NCBI GenBank assembly: GCA_009746045.1
Contig: RPFO01000258.1
Coordinates: 1 to 40,000 of the forward strand
Origin: Mesostigma viride
Lineage: Eukaryota > Streptophyta > Mesostigmatophyceae > Mesostigmatales > Mesostigmataceae
Reading direction: 5' to 3'
Length of the DNA: 40,000 nucleotides
The notes under the pieces were generated by a model. It ran no database searches and was not told the DNA's origin. It saw only the letters and a program-made list of their open reading frames with translations. Both the position numbers and the translations under genes were made by a program. Below are positions 29,901-39,484 of the stretch, in pieces. How positions within the stretch are numbered: the first letter of the stretch is position 1; every line of letters starts with the position of its first letter.

Positions 29901-32900
29901 GAAGCGAGAGGTGAAGGGGTGGTCTGCTGGTTTTGGGTGCTGTGGTTGTTCGCGGTGTTTTCCTCAAAGGGTGAGTGTAGGTGGTACAAGGGGCCATCTG
30001 TGCAGATGGTTGCTGCCTTGCTGGGGCCTGACCACCTGGTCACTTGTTTATTTGTAAGTTGAAGATGGCACGCGTTGACTCGTTAAAATGTGCATTATCT
30101 GCACTGGCGAGACTCGATCAGGCCCAGATCAGGCCTAGTGTATTGTTGGGTTTGTCAGGGACAGGAGGGAAGCGTGGCCGTGACAGATGTTGGCGTTTGC
30201 CACCCACAGAATGCACATCCCACATTAGACTGGCGTTGACCCACAGATGAAGGCACGCAGAGGAACATCCTAAATCGAGGGGCGGTACATGTTTCTTGAA
30301 TTGTATTTCACGTTTCTTGATTAGTATAAACTATTTTGTATTGTACGTTGAATGCGTAGTGGTACGAGTTCCACCGGTTTGTCTGTCGAGCTCCACCTGC
30401 CGGCTTTTGTGAAGGTACGGATGAAGGATGAAGGATGAAGCATGAAGGATGGAGATGTTCACTATACGCTCACTATATGTTCATTCACTAAATGTTCACG
30501 ATATGTTCGTTGGCTATATGTTCATAGGTTGTTCGCTACATGTTCAGTCGCTGTACGTTCATTGTTCTGAATTGTGTTTACTGTATTCTTGGTGCTTGCC
30601 TTTCAGGCACGGCTCCCCCAACTCCAGGTCCTTGATAATGTGGCCATCACTCCGGCGGAGCAGCAGGCGGCCACGCAGGTGGGCCACTCTAGTGAGACGG
30701 TCAGCCACTCAGGTGGGTCACTCTAGTGAGGCAGTCGGCCACGCAGGTGGTTCACTCTAGCGAGGCAGTCGGCCACGCAGGTGGTTCACTCTAGTGAGGC
30801 AGTCGGCCACGCAGGTGGGTCTAGTATTGTAGTGGCATTATTTGATGGTCGTTTTTGGAACCTGCAGGTCACTCTAGTGAACCAGGCCTCCCGCTTATTA
30901 GCTCACCGGTGCCAGCAGGGGGAATGTGTGTGACTTTTCGCGGGGCGTCTGACAGGGGACGCACAGACAAATCAACTAATACTTACTAATACTAAAACTC
31001 ACCTACAAGGGGTAAGCTGCTTTCGAGGCTAAGCAAGCAGGTCAGTCTGCTTTGTTCATCGTGTCTGTCCATTTGCCAGCCTGCATGATTGCCGTATAGT
31101 GACTATCATCCGCAGGTACTGTCACTCAGCTTGCTGTTTTTCTTCCCTTAAATGCGCCCGCCACCGGAGGCTGGCACGCCTGGTTCCTCTGGAGTAAGCT
31201 TGCCTTGCTTCGATGTTCTCGTCCACAATTCCGCAGTTGTCAACACACAAGCTACAACACCTTTTGTTACACATGCGGTAAGATGAGATGTTATATGATG
31301 ATATGACATTTTTTCAGCACTAAGGTGTTTCCCCGCATACCATTAGACTCTCATTGCTGGCACTTATCCTTCCCTCGTTCCCTGCTTTTCTCCTTTACCA
31401 GCTCTCAGCTCTTATGATGACGATTTGCATGTTTATGTCCCTGTTATTTCCCTGCTTTTCTCCTTAACCAGCTATAATTAACTACGATTTGCATGTTTAT
31501 GTCCCTGTTGTTTTTTCCTTGTCGTGATCGCCTTTCCCCCCCCCCACTGATGTGCTGCCTCTCCCCCCGATGAGCCCAGATGTACGCTCGCCACTTTGAG
31601 CCGCTGGCTAACGGGCGGCTGGCATGTGAGGGCGTGGCCGCACTGCTGCGGAGGAGGGAGCTGGTACGTACTGGCGCACGCGCGACTGAATTTACATTTC
31701 AAATTACTTATCATGATGGTGGGATGCAGCCTGCCGCGTTGACAGTAGTTTGTAAGTTAAGGTGCACCTGCAGGCCAAAGTGCACTGTGCAAATCGCTTA
31801 CCATGATGATGGAATGCAACATGCCTGAATACAAGAATTGTTAGTACAAACAGTTTTCATAGCCTTGGTGTACCCTTCCCTTCTTGTCAATAGCTCCGCT
31901 GAAATGTCCGCCGTTTGCAGGGCAAAGACACCATGAAGGGCAGCACGCCAAAGATATCACACTTGCGATCCTCGGGACCGGGCACTGGTAACTAAACCTA
32001 GCCATGGCGACACCGTCTCGCTCGGTGCTTCTGGTCTCGTTTGCATGGCATCACACCCACCAGGGCATTCTGGGGGTGGCCCGCCACAGCACGAGCCGGC
32101 CACCTGTCTCGACCCACCAGCACAGAGATGTTGATGCAGCCATTCGGAGTCGGTTGGCCGCCGAGGCCCCTGATAACCACGACAGACTCTCCCAGGCAGA
32201 TGCCCCATCAGGACTAGGAGCCGATGCGCAGGGCACCTCACAGAGGTGTGCAGAAAGCGGCGCATGGTTACGGAGTCTAGTAACGACTCCTGTGGACGCG
32301 CGCACGCCTAAGGTAACGGAAGGACACCCTCCCACGGAACAAGCCTTCCCCGCCGGCGGCCCCTCGGACGCGGACGCGCCCACGCCGCACCCTGGGGAGC
32401 CATCCCTGCCCCACCCTGGCAGGGGCGACATTCGCCACGGCGTGTGTGTGCCGGCTGCCTGTAGAGATGTGGATGGGGCCTGGGGGGACGGCCGTGGGGA
32501 CTGGGCGTGGGGGGGCGGCAGCGTTGCTGGTCTGCGGCGGTCCCTCGAGTCGTCTCTTGCACGCCGGGTGGTGTGCCCCGCCCCGCAAGTGGTGTGCCCG
32601 CTGAGGTAAGGGTTGGGGGGGGGTTGGGGGGGAGAAAGGGGGATGGAGGATGGGGGATGGGGGATGGGGGATGGGGATGGGGATGGGGGATGGGGGATGG
32701 GGGATGGGGGATGGGGGATGGGGGATGGGGGATGGGGATGGGGATGGGGATGGGGATGGGGGATGGGGATGGGGGATGGGGATGGGGGATGGGGGATGGG
32801 GGATGGGGGATGGGGATGGGGGATGGGGGATGGGGGATGGGGGATGGGGGATGGGGATGGGGATGGGGGATGGGGGATGGGGGATGGGGGATGGGGGATG

Positions 32901-35900
32901 GGGGATGGGGGATGGGGGATGGGGGATGGGGGATGGGGGATGGGGGATGGGGGATGGGGGATGGGGGATGGGGGATGGGGGATGGGGGATGGGGGATGGG
33001 GGATGGGTTTGGGGGGAACCTAACTTGATGTCGCGATAGTTAAGTCTTAAGTCTTAAGTCTTTACAAGTGTATAGAAGTCTTAAGTCTTTACAAGTGATG
33101 GTAATGTTGGCACCAAGTCAATATTACAAGTGTTGTTACTATGCCTCACCTACTGTCAAACCATTGTCACTATTCCTGACACATCGTTAAGACATAACCT
33201 GCCGTCCTGTCGGAGCTCCGTTGCCGCATGTACTGTCCGCGTCCGCATGAGCGCTGCACATCGTGTGGTGGTGGTGGTGTCACACTCCCCCCATTCGCCC
33301 TGCCATGTGAGATCAGACAGCTTTCTAGTTAGTAATAACAGTGTTTGCTCTGCTGAGCGTGAGAGCCAATTGTTATGGAGTCCGCAACTCCTATTTGTGC
33401 TAGCGATTAGGGATACAGCCGGCGTTCATCCTTGGTGAGATGCCACATGCCATATTTCATTGAATAGGAGCCCTGCTTCCAAATAGGTAAGGGCCGCGCC
33501 AGTTTGAGTACCACCCCACGCTGCCCGAATGCATGACCACGCAAACTTGTCCTACTGTACGACGGCATGTGTATATATCTCAAATTGGGTGTGATGTTTT
33601 TTTATCAGGTACCGGCCACGCCAATTTGAGTACCACCCCACGCTGCCCGAGTACATGATCGTAGGCAGCATCGCGGGGCAGGTGCTGCTCGTGCGCCACG
33701 TGGCAGGCCAGGTGGTCGCCCAGGTGGATAGCATGGGCGCGCCGCACAGCGTGTTGGGCTTATGCTGGCTGCACAACGACCCCGCCAAGGTAGGTTGATC
33801 ACAAATAGAAAGTTGGTGGCTGGTTTACTAGGGAGGTGATGCAAAGCGGGTGATGCGGAAGGAGATGCAATAGGCCTGTCCTGGCTGCCCAACAACCCCA
33901 AAAGGCGTGTTGACAGCATTTTCCCACTCATCGTAAATTCCGCTGAATTGTTTTGGGGGGGCCGGGCTAAAAGCCCGGATGTTTGGTGCGTTTTGGGAGT
34001 GACGCGGGAGTGACCCGCGTCAGCCCTTGTAGGGTAGCCAAATTTCCCAGATAAGGATCTGTGCTGCGCGGCAACAGTAGACCGTACCATATCGCTGGTC
34101 GTAAACAAATTCATTGTTCAGGCCGTACTAATGTTCAGGAATCGAGAAGGAAATGTACGGGGTCAAATATTTATCAGGGCACAGATGGGGGCTTTTGGAG
34201 TGGGAGTGGACGAGACTGCTCCGGTCCGGCTCATGGTCCGTGCCAGCCCGTCCCACCGTAATTCAGGGGAATTTGCAAAATCGCCACAATTTTGGTCAGG
34301 AGTGAGGTCACAGGGGGTCACTGTATAAACTTGGCCGGATTGGCTGTCCAGGTGGGAGCACTCCCGATGTGAATGCAATTCGGGGGTTTTAGAAACCGGT
34401 CTGGATGCTAATTCTGCGGAATTTGTGGCGGGTCTGAACATGCTGTGATCACTTCTAATTAAAGTCAATTAGCGCTTGAATACTATTGATGAGCGAATAG
34501 ATGCAGGAGGGGAGGGGATGGACTTGGTCTTGCAGCGCAACCCCGCAATCACGCGGGTAATCAGTCATGTGGGATGGGATGTGGGGCGGGGTAAGGTGGG
34601 TGATGCGGGATGGGATGTGGGGGAGCCGCGTGGGGGGGTTGCAGCACGCATGACTGAGGATTGATAGGATGGGAGTTCCCATGAGGACGGGAGTTCCCAT
34701 GAGGATGGGAGTTCTCATGATGTCAAGAGAGGGCAGCAGTATTAAGAACGGGACGGGTCAAAGCTCCCTATGACATGATCAGGGATGAGCTTATCAGAAT
34801 GGATGGCTATGATGGCGAGGGAGCGTGCTCATTCTGGCATAATCTGGCGCTTTCCAACGGCCTTCACTAGTTGTCATCACGCTCCAGTGAGATGCCTTGC
34901 ATAGCTCGCCCAAAGCCGACAAGATTACGCATCTGGCAAGTCTTGCACACATGACACGAGTTAGTCCATGGACTTGGATCTAATTCTGCTTGCCCATGTC
35001 CACACACAACACATAGGGATGTAGTACTGCACTAGAATTATGGTGACTATATCTTTCCTATCCCTTCTCATATAATGCTGACATTGCACAGCCTACTTCC
35101 CACTCTTTCCTGTTACGGCCTTACGGGCCATCCATCCTTTGAACCCTGTGCTAACCCTGTGCTAACCCTGTGCTAAGTATTGCTCCCGCCACCGGCATCC
35201 TCTCTCCCCCCCTCCCGTGCCCCGCTCCCTGCCAGCTCGTCGCTGGCGCGGACGACGGCACCATCCAGCTATTCGACATCTCCGCATTGCACCCGACACT
35301 CATCACCCGCCACCGTCCCGCCCCGCGCCGCCCCGCCTGCCCCCCCGTGGCATCCGGCGCTAGTTGGCCACCCGCACGCACGCGCGATGTCCCCATGGGG
35401 TCACGTGCGTGGGTCCCTGCGTCGTCGCCATCCCCAGCTGGCACGCGGCCCCCGGGTTGGCGCGCAGGGTTGTCGCACTTGAATTTGGACAATGAGGCTG
35501 CGAGCGGTCCTCCCCATTTTGGCTATAGTCCATCCCGTCCATTGGTCACTGCGCCGGCCGCGGTTGCAGGTGCCAGTGGGGGTGTGGCTGCGGCCGGCGG
35601 CTCGCCCAGGGTCCCTGGCCGGCGTGACCCGGTCATGTACACGTACCCCGAGTTCCGGCATCTGACCTCGGTGCACATCAACTGCACTGACCAGCTCTTT
35701 GTCACCAGGTGGGTTTTGCCGTTGTTGTGTCGACTCAACGATCATTTTCCCACCAGGTGGGCCGTCATTACGTATCTACCAGGTGGGCCGTCATTTCATA
35801 TTTACAAGGTGGATTGTCATACATATTAGCAGGTGGGCCGTCATTACGTATTTACAAGGTGGGTCATCAGTTATCAACTTATCATACCGACCAGGCCTTG

Positions 35901-38900
35901 TCATCGGGTGGGAGATGTGGGCCCCCGTCTTCCCACTACATTACTTTTCACAAGGTAATATACTTAGCAGGTGGTTGGCTTGTTCCTCCAACAGAAAAGA
36001 GGGCGATGTTGTACCGGTGCATTTGTAAGGCAGCACGTAGGGATGAACTCGGTAGCAATAAACTTCTCGTCATAAGAGTGATGCGACGAGATTAAACTGT
36101 CTTTTCTCAGCAGCTGCTTGGGGTGGGCAACTGTGTAGATATCTGGCACGGCATGGCATGCCTTTGGTCACCTGATTGTCTTCTCAAAGTCAGCCCACGT
36201 GCCCACGAGAGCACTTCCATGCCCAGCCCCATGCCCATCTTTGTAACCAGACTGCAAACGGACCAACCAACTAAACTATGAACCAAGCAACCGCCCGCGC
36301 GCTCCCCAATCATGTCTTTATTTTCTTCTGCGTACCTGTAAAATCGTCGTATCTTGATTCTTGTGCTCACAAAATGCTTACCCCACGGCTACACGCGTTG
36401 CCCATGTCACGCGTGTTTATATTTACCCCATGGCGGCGCGCAGCGGCTACTCCACTGACGTGGGCCTCTACGACCTCAGCACGGGCCAGCAGCTGCAGCG
36501 ATTCCAGGTGGGGTTTTGTGAGGCTGGTTTTGTGCGTGGCTGCAGCACTTTTTATTTGTGGTTTTGTGGCTCTGCTCGAAGGAGGGAGGGAGGGAGGGAG
36601 GGAGGGAGGGAGGAGGGAGGGAGGGAGGGAGGGAGGGAGGGAGGGAGGGAGGGAGGGAGAGAGGGAGGGAGGGAGGGAGGGAGGGAGGGAGGGAGGGAGG
36701 GAGGGAGGGAGGGAGGGAGGGAGGGAGGGAGGGAGGAGGGAGGGAGGGAGGGAGGGAGGGGGAGGGAGGGAGGGAGGGAGGGAGGGAGGGAGGGAGGGAG
36801 GGAGGGAGGGAGGGAGGGAGGGAGGGAGGGAGGGAGGGAGGGAGGGAGGGAGGGAGGAGAGGAGGGAGGGAGGGAGGGAGGAGGGAGGGAGGGAGGGAGG
36901 GAGGGAGGGAGGGAGGGAGGGAGGGAGGGAGGAGGGAGGGAGGGAGGAGGGAGGGAGGGAGGGGAGGGAGGGAGGGAGGGAGGGAGGGAGGGAGGGAGGG
37001 AGGGAGGGAGGAGGAGGAGGGAGGGAGGGAGGAGGGAGGGAGGAGGGAGGGAGGGAGGGAGGGAGGAGGGAGGGAGGGAGGGAGGGAGGGAGGGAGGAGG
37101 GAGGGAGGGAGGGAGGAGGGAGGGAGGGAGGGAGGGAGGGAGGGAGGGAGGAGGGAGGAGGGAGGGAGGGAGGGAGGGAGGGAGGGAGGGAGGGAGGGAG
37201 GGAGGGAGGGAGGGAGGGAGGGAGGGAGGGAGGGAGGGAGGGAGGGAGGAGGGAGGGAGGGAGGAGGGAGGAGGGAGGGAGGGAGGGAGGAGGGAGGGAG
37301 GGAGGGAGGGAAGCCAGGAAATGGCGTCATGTCATCATAATGGTTGGCTTTCTCGCCTTTGATTTTTCTGGGGGAAGGAGGTCGGGGCTTTGGCGTGGTG
37401 CCTTACAAGCCTAGTAGTGATTTGCAAGGTCACACTGTAAATGTGGATTGTGGTTGCACGATGCATGTCTTTTATGGCACTTTTGCGGTGGCTGTGAATT
37501 TCTGCGCAGGAAATCTGGAGGCATCCCTGCAATTGTGTAGCCCATGAATCTATTTCATCAAAACGGCATGCTTAACACACGTCTTTGAATGCTACCTCCT
37601 TCCAATACTGCCATCTGCTTGTGCAACTCCCTTCATAAGAATGCTAGCATTTGTGCGTATGTGCCACTCTTACCATTCATGCAACCTGTGCCACAGAATC
37701 TGCACAAGGAGCACATTAATGTCGTCAAGTTCTCGCATTCGGCACCCTCTATATTCGCCACCTCGTCGTTCGACCGAGACATCAAGGTAGGTCGCGGGCC
37801 CAACCACCCTTGTCCATATGCCGACCGAGGCATGCTGTCCAGGCAATCTGCCATGTCCACTGAGCGTACCGGATTCAATCAATTCACAATGTGCATGCAG
37901 CCCACAGCTGATGGCCAGTACCATCTCGACTTGCTTGCTTTTGTTGTATATTTGCCATGGTGGCACGTATTGCTCTTGTAGCGCATACTTGCTTCTGTCG
38001 TTGTGCATGCATGATCGTTCGGGGTTTGGAAGCTGGGCATACATGTAGTTCAGCAGGCAGGCTTGATGAGCGTCTGACCATTTGCTGGACCACCCTTTAG
38101 TCTCAGGTTGCCCCGTATAAGGGTGACCCATCAACATCTCCAGACCGGCTCCCTGCGGATGTCCAGGGTGGTGCTCAGGTGAGGTTCAGGCCGATGTTCA
38201 CGGTTGCGTTCAGGTTGACATCCAGGGTGATGCTCGGGATCACCCATGGTCGGCCTCTCTTCCATTCCACCATCTGGGTGGCAATGGCTATGCCAAAGGC
38301 ACCAGCTTGGACCCCCCACCAACGGCTGTGCTAACAGAGACTCCTCGGTGCCTCTGATTCCTGTTGCCGAGGGGCACCGAGGGAGGGCCCTTGGCATAGC
38401 CGTGGCCGAGGAGCTTCGAGGAGGCGTTTGCAGAACCGCTGCTGGGGCCGACCGAGGCATTGGTGGCACCACCGTTGCACAAAGGGAACTGTTTAAGGAG
38501 GCATTGGCGTTGTCGCTGCCAAGGGGCAGCGATGCATTCCCGTTTTTTTCTCCCATACCATCATACTTGAGCCCTCTTATTTTCCCATGCCATCACGAGC
38601 CCGCCAGCCATCACGAGCATGTCTACATTCCTTGCGCATAGTTTAATATTAACCGCACGCTTATGTGCTTGCCTCGCTCTTGTGGTGCTTGCATTGCCTG
38701 CCTCGGCCCTTCCCGACCAACTGACCGCCCGCCCCCCCCCCCCCCCCCCCCCCCCCCCCCGCAAGCCACCCCACACCCACCACCCGCCTGCCCTCCTGCC
38801 CGCCTGCCCTCCTGCCCGCCTGCCCGCCTGCCCGCCTGCCCACCTGCCCGCCTGCCCGCCTGCCCGCCTGCCCGCCTGCCCGCCTGCCCGCCTGCCCGCC

Positions 38901-39243
38901 TGCCCGCCTGCCCGCCTGCCCGCCTGCCCGCCTGCCCGCCTGCCCGCCTGCCCGCCTGCCCGCCTGCCCGCCTGCCCGCCTGCCCGCCTGCCCGCCTGCC
39001 CGCCTGCCCGCCTGCCCGCCTGCCTACCTGCATGCCCTTGTTCTTTGAAATCCCGGCAATCCTTCCATCCGGCCATTTGTGTGCGCGGCCTTATTCTTCC
39101 ATCTCCCGGCACTCGACCAGCTGTGGGACGTGCGCCGCCGCATGGACACCCCCCTGTACACGGCGCGCAGCTCCCGGGGCAACGTAATGGTCTGCTTCTC
39201 GCCTGACGACCGCCACCTGCTTGTTTCTGCCATTGACAACGAG
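23274..39243 (+). CDS. Multi-exon LRR plus WD40 protein gene (14 exons visible, 3' end outside window)
   Basis: Exons: 23274-23384, 24657-24820, 26467-26608, 27200-27327, 27919-29686, 30607-30678, 31580-31663, 31921-31987, 32140(or 32002)-32605, 33609-33789, 35236-35708, 36444-36507, 37697-37786, 39121-39243. All introns are GT-AG and all phases join without a stop, giving about 1310-1357 residues so far. Domains in order: leucine-rich repeats (exons 1-4), an acidic insert (exon 5), a short conserved bridge (6-8), a linker (9), then WD40 units (10-14). Exon 13-14 gives [17 protein letters not shown], a WDxR/DWD-type motif found in DDB1-CUL4 receptors. The layout resembles a land-plant LRR/WD40 family that, from memory, includes Arabidopsis DHU1; I could not run a search. 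A role as a CRL4 adaptor is inference. Confidence 0.8.
24657..24820 (+). CDS. Exon 2, leucine-rich repeats
   Basis: Acceptor CCCCGCAG, donor GGA|gtgagt (phase 2). Reads [18 protein letters not shown] and [17 protein letters not shown], a ribonuclease-inhibitor-like LRR pattern (LDL..N....G...L...L). Confidence 0.8.
25332..25661. repeat. 55-bp minisatellite in intron 2, six copies
   Basis: Units begin at 25332, 25387, 25442, 25497, 25552 and 25607 (core ATTGTAATCGTGTGCCTGTA). A diverged seventh start is at 25662. Not CRISPR: there are no distinct spacers. Confidence 0.9.
25801..26022. repeat. 24-bp minisatellite in intron 2, about nine copies
   Basis: Unit GTCATGTGCAGGTCTTAATT plus GCGG, imperfect. 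The 24-bp period keeps reading frames open (SCAGLNCG), so the ORF across it is an artefact. Confidence 0.85.
26467..26608 (+). CDS. Exon 3, leucine-rich repeats
   Basis: Acceptor GGCCGCAG, donor AAG|gtatgg, phases 2 to 0. Reads [20 protein letters not shown] and [20 protein letters not shown], two LRR units. Confidence 0.85.
26926..27089. repeat. 35-bp minisatellite in intron 3, five copies
   Basis: Units start at 26926, 26961, 26996, 27031 and 27066 (core CGCCATCTGCCATGACTTCA); the last is partial. Confidence 0.9.
27200..27327 (+). CDS. Exon 4, leucine-rich repeats
   Basis: Acceptor CTGCGACAG, donor AGAG|gtagcg (phase 2). Reads [17 protein letters not shown] and [14 protein letters not shown], which matches my memory of the LSLCETRI-NLW / LPSL-ELRFQ phrase of the plant family. 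Confidence 0.85.
27919..29686 (+). CDS. Exon 5, large acidic low-complexity insert
   Basis: Acceptor CCCTTCCAG, donor CTG|gtaagg; phase 2 in, phase 0 out, 589 codons open. It is rich in Gly, Asp, Glu and Ala, with a VPED tetrapeptide array near its first third. The last residues, [15 protein letters not shown], are conserved-looking and continue the LRR C-cap into exon 6. The long reverse-strand frame over it (27839-29170) is a codon-bias shadow. The insert is probably disordered and surface exposed; I know of no such insert in the land-plant relatives. Confidence 0.8.
28367..28438. repeat. 12-bp coding tandem repeat (VPED), six copies
   Basis: GTGCCGGAAGAT repeated within exon 5, encoding Val-Pro-Glu-Asp. 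Imperfect versions continue to about 28555. Confidence 0.9.
30607..30678 (+). CDS. Exon 6
   Basis: Acceptor GCCTTTCAG, donor ACGCAG|gtgggc; 24 codons in phase 0. Reads [20 protein letters not shown], a terminal LRR cap phrase (LP-L-LDN). Confidence 0.85.
30679..30818. repeat. 34-bp minisatellite that begins at, and copies, the exon 6 splice donor
   Basis: CAG|GTGG junctions occur at 30679, 30713, 30747, 30781 and 30815, exactly 34 bp apart. The unit contains CACTCTAGTGAGGCAGTCGG. A further CAGGTCACTCTAGTGA lies at about 30867. Confidence 0.9.
31580..31663 (+). CDS. Exon 7
   Basis: Acceptor GAGCCCAG, donor CTG|gtacgt; 28 codons in phase 0. Reads [20 protein letters not shown], comparable in position to the HFE-LP--R segment of the plant family. 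Confidence 0.75.
31921..31987 (+). CDS. Exon 8
   Basis: Acceptor CGTTTGCAG, donor ACTG|gtaact; enters phase 0, leaves phase 1. Reads [20 protein letters not shown]. Confidence 0.6.
32140..32605 (+). CDS. Exon 9, linker before WD40 domain (start uncertain)
   Basis: The frame is open from 31992 to donor CTGAG|gtaagg (phase 2). Three acceptors fit the phase of exon 8: 32001 (implying a 14-nt intron), 32127 and 32139 (GTTGATGCAG). I prefer 32139 because the intron would then be 152 nt. The exon is Pro/Gly/Ala-rich linker; its end runs into [10 protein letters not shown] of exon 10. Confidence 0.65.
32637..33007. repeat. (GGGGAT)n tract in intron 9
   Basis: About 370 bp of GGGGAT and GGGGGAT units beginning 32 nt after the donor. 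G-runs of four to five on the coding strand could form G-quadruplexes in DNA or in pre-mRNA. Confidence 0.95.
33487..33535 (+). pseudogene. Duplicated head of exon 10 within intron 9
   Basis: Copies 33609-33657 with an offset of 122 bp, including the acceptor AG. It reads [12 protein letters not shown] as exon 10 does but starts with an in-frame TAA, so it cannot be used with the same phase. Confidence 0.8.
33609..33789 (+). CDS. Exon 10, WD40 units
   Basis: Acceptor TTTATCAG, donor AAG|gtaggt. Reads [20 protein letters not shown] and [13 protein letters not shown]: the start of the beta-propeller. Phase 2 in, 0 out. Confidence 0.9.
35236..35708 (+). CDS. Exon 11, WD40 unit with insert
   Basis: Acceptor TGCCAG, donor ACCAG|gtgggt (phase 2). 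Starts [16 protein letters not shown], completing the unit begun in exon 10, then about 100 residues of Pro/Ala/Arg-rich insert. It ends [18 protein letters not shown], the first strands of the next unit. Confidence 0.9.
35709..35885. repeat. 26-bp minisatellite copying the exon 11 splice donor
   Basis: AG|GTGG junctions occur at 35709, 35757, 35783, 35809, 35833 and 35859 (unit contains CCAGGTGGGCCGTCATTACG). The array begins at the real donor. Confidence 0.85.
36444..36507 (+). CDS. Exon 12, WD40 strands
   Basis: Acceptor GCGCGCAG, donor TTCCAG|gtgggg. Completes [20 protein letters not shown] across the junction with exon 11. Phase 2 in, 0 out. Confidence 0.9.
36581..37310. repeat. (GGGA/GGAGGGA)n purine tract in intron 12
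   Basis: About 730 bp of almost pure G/A on the coding strand, starting about 74 nt after the donor. Long Gly-Arg-Glu and Pro-Ser-Leu frames across it are artefacts. It is a strong candidate for triplex, R-loop or G-quadruplex formation. Confidence 0.97.
37697..37786 (+). CDS. Exon 13, WD40 unit
   Basis: Acceptor GCCACAG, donor AAG|gtaggt; 30 codons. Reads [18 protein letters not shown] and [12 protein letters not shown], a canonical WD40 unit whose WD dipeptide comes from exon 14. Confidence 0.93.
37787..39120 (+). other. Intron 13 with C29 run and CCCGCCTG array
   Basis: The intron holds a run of 29 C (38732-38760) and, from about 38784 to 39022, an 8-bp (GCCCGCCT)n array of about 30 units. 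In contrast to introns 9 and 12, the C-rich strand is the coding strand. No exon is evident inside. Confidence 0.85.
39121..39243 (+). CDS. Exon 14, WD40 unit with WDxR motif
   Basis: Acceptor ACTCGACCAG, donor GAG|gtagga; 41 codons, phase 0. Starts [20 protein letters not shown] and continues [20 protein letters not shown]. The WDVR completes a DWD-type box with exon 13. The protein must continue beyond the window, since the propeller is not complete. Confidence 0.93.
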
Positions 39244-39280
39244 GTAGGATCCACGATGCTGGATTGCTAGGGTTGACCAG

Positions 39281-39337
39281 CCTGGTTGAATAGCCTGGTT
39301 GAATAGCCTGGTTGAATAGCCTGGTTGAATAGCTTGG
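39281..39337. repeat. 13-bp tandem repeat (CCTGGTTGAATAG) after exon 14
   Basis: Four copies plus a partial, beginning 38 nt into the intron. Confidence 0.85.
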
Positions 39338-39408
39338 TTTCCCTCCCTAGTCTCCACCATTCCCAACAACGCGGGGCTTCCGTTGTATGCCGAAAAAGCC
39401 TTTGCAAG

Positions 39409-39474
39409 TTTTGGTGCTTGATCAGGACGTTTTTTGACGACTGCCACCTCCTCATTTCAGCCATCGACAACGAG
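39409..39474 (+). other. Candidate alternative exon: second copy of exon 14 end
   Basis: Positions 39435-39481 match 39204-39250 at 41 of 47 bases, including the donor GAG|gtagga. It reads DDCHLLISAIDNE against [14 protein letters not shown] phase-0 acceptor TTTGCAAG at 39408 would give a 22-codon exon. Retained-coding status is inference. Confidence 0.4.
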
Positions 39475-39484
39475 GTAGGATGCT

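Noticed and set aside
32507-33039. Gly-Trp-Met rich ORFs
   Set aside because: Translations of the GGGGAT microsatellite in all frames.
36278-37414. Long ORFs across the GGGA tract (Gly-Arg-Glu or Pro-Ser-Leu repeats) on both strands
   Set aside because: A stop-free simple repeat in an intron; the flanking exons join correctly when it is removed.
38561-39206. Ala-Gly-Arg and Pro-Ala-Cys repeat ORFs
   Set aside because: Arise from the 8-bp CCCGCCTG array in intron 13.
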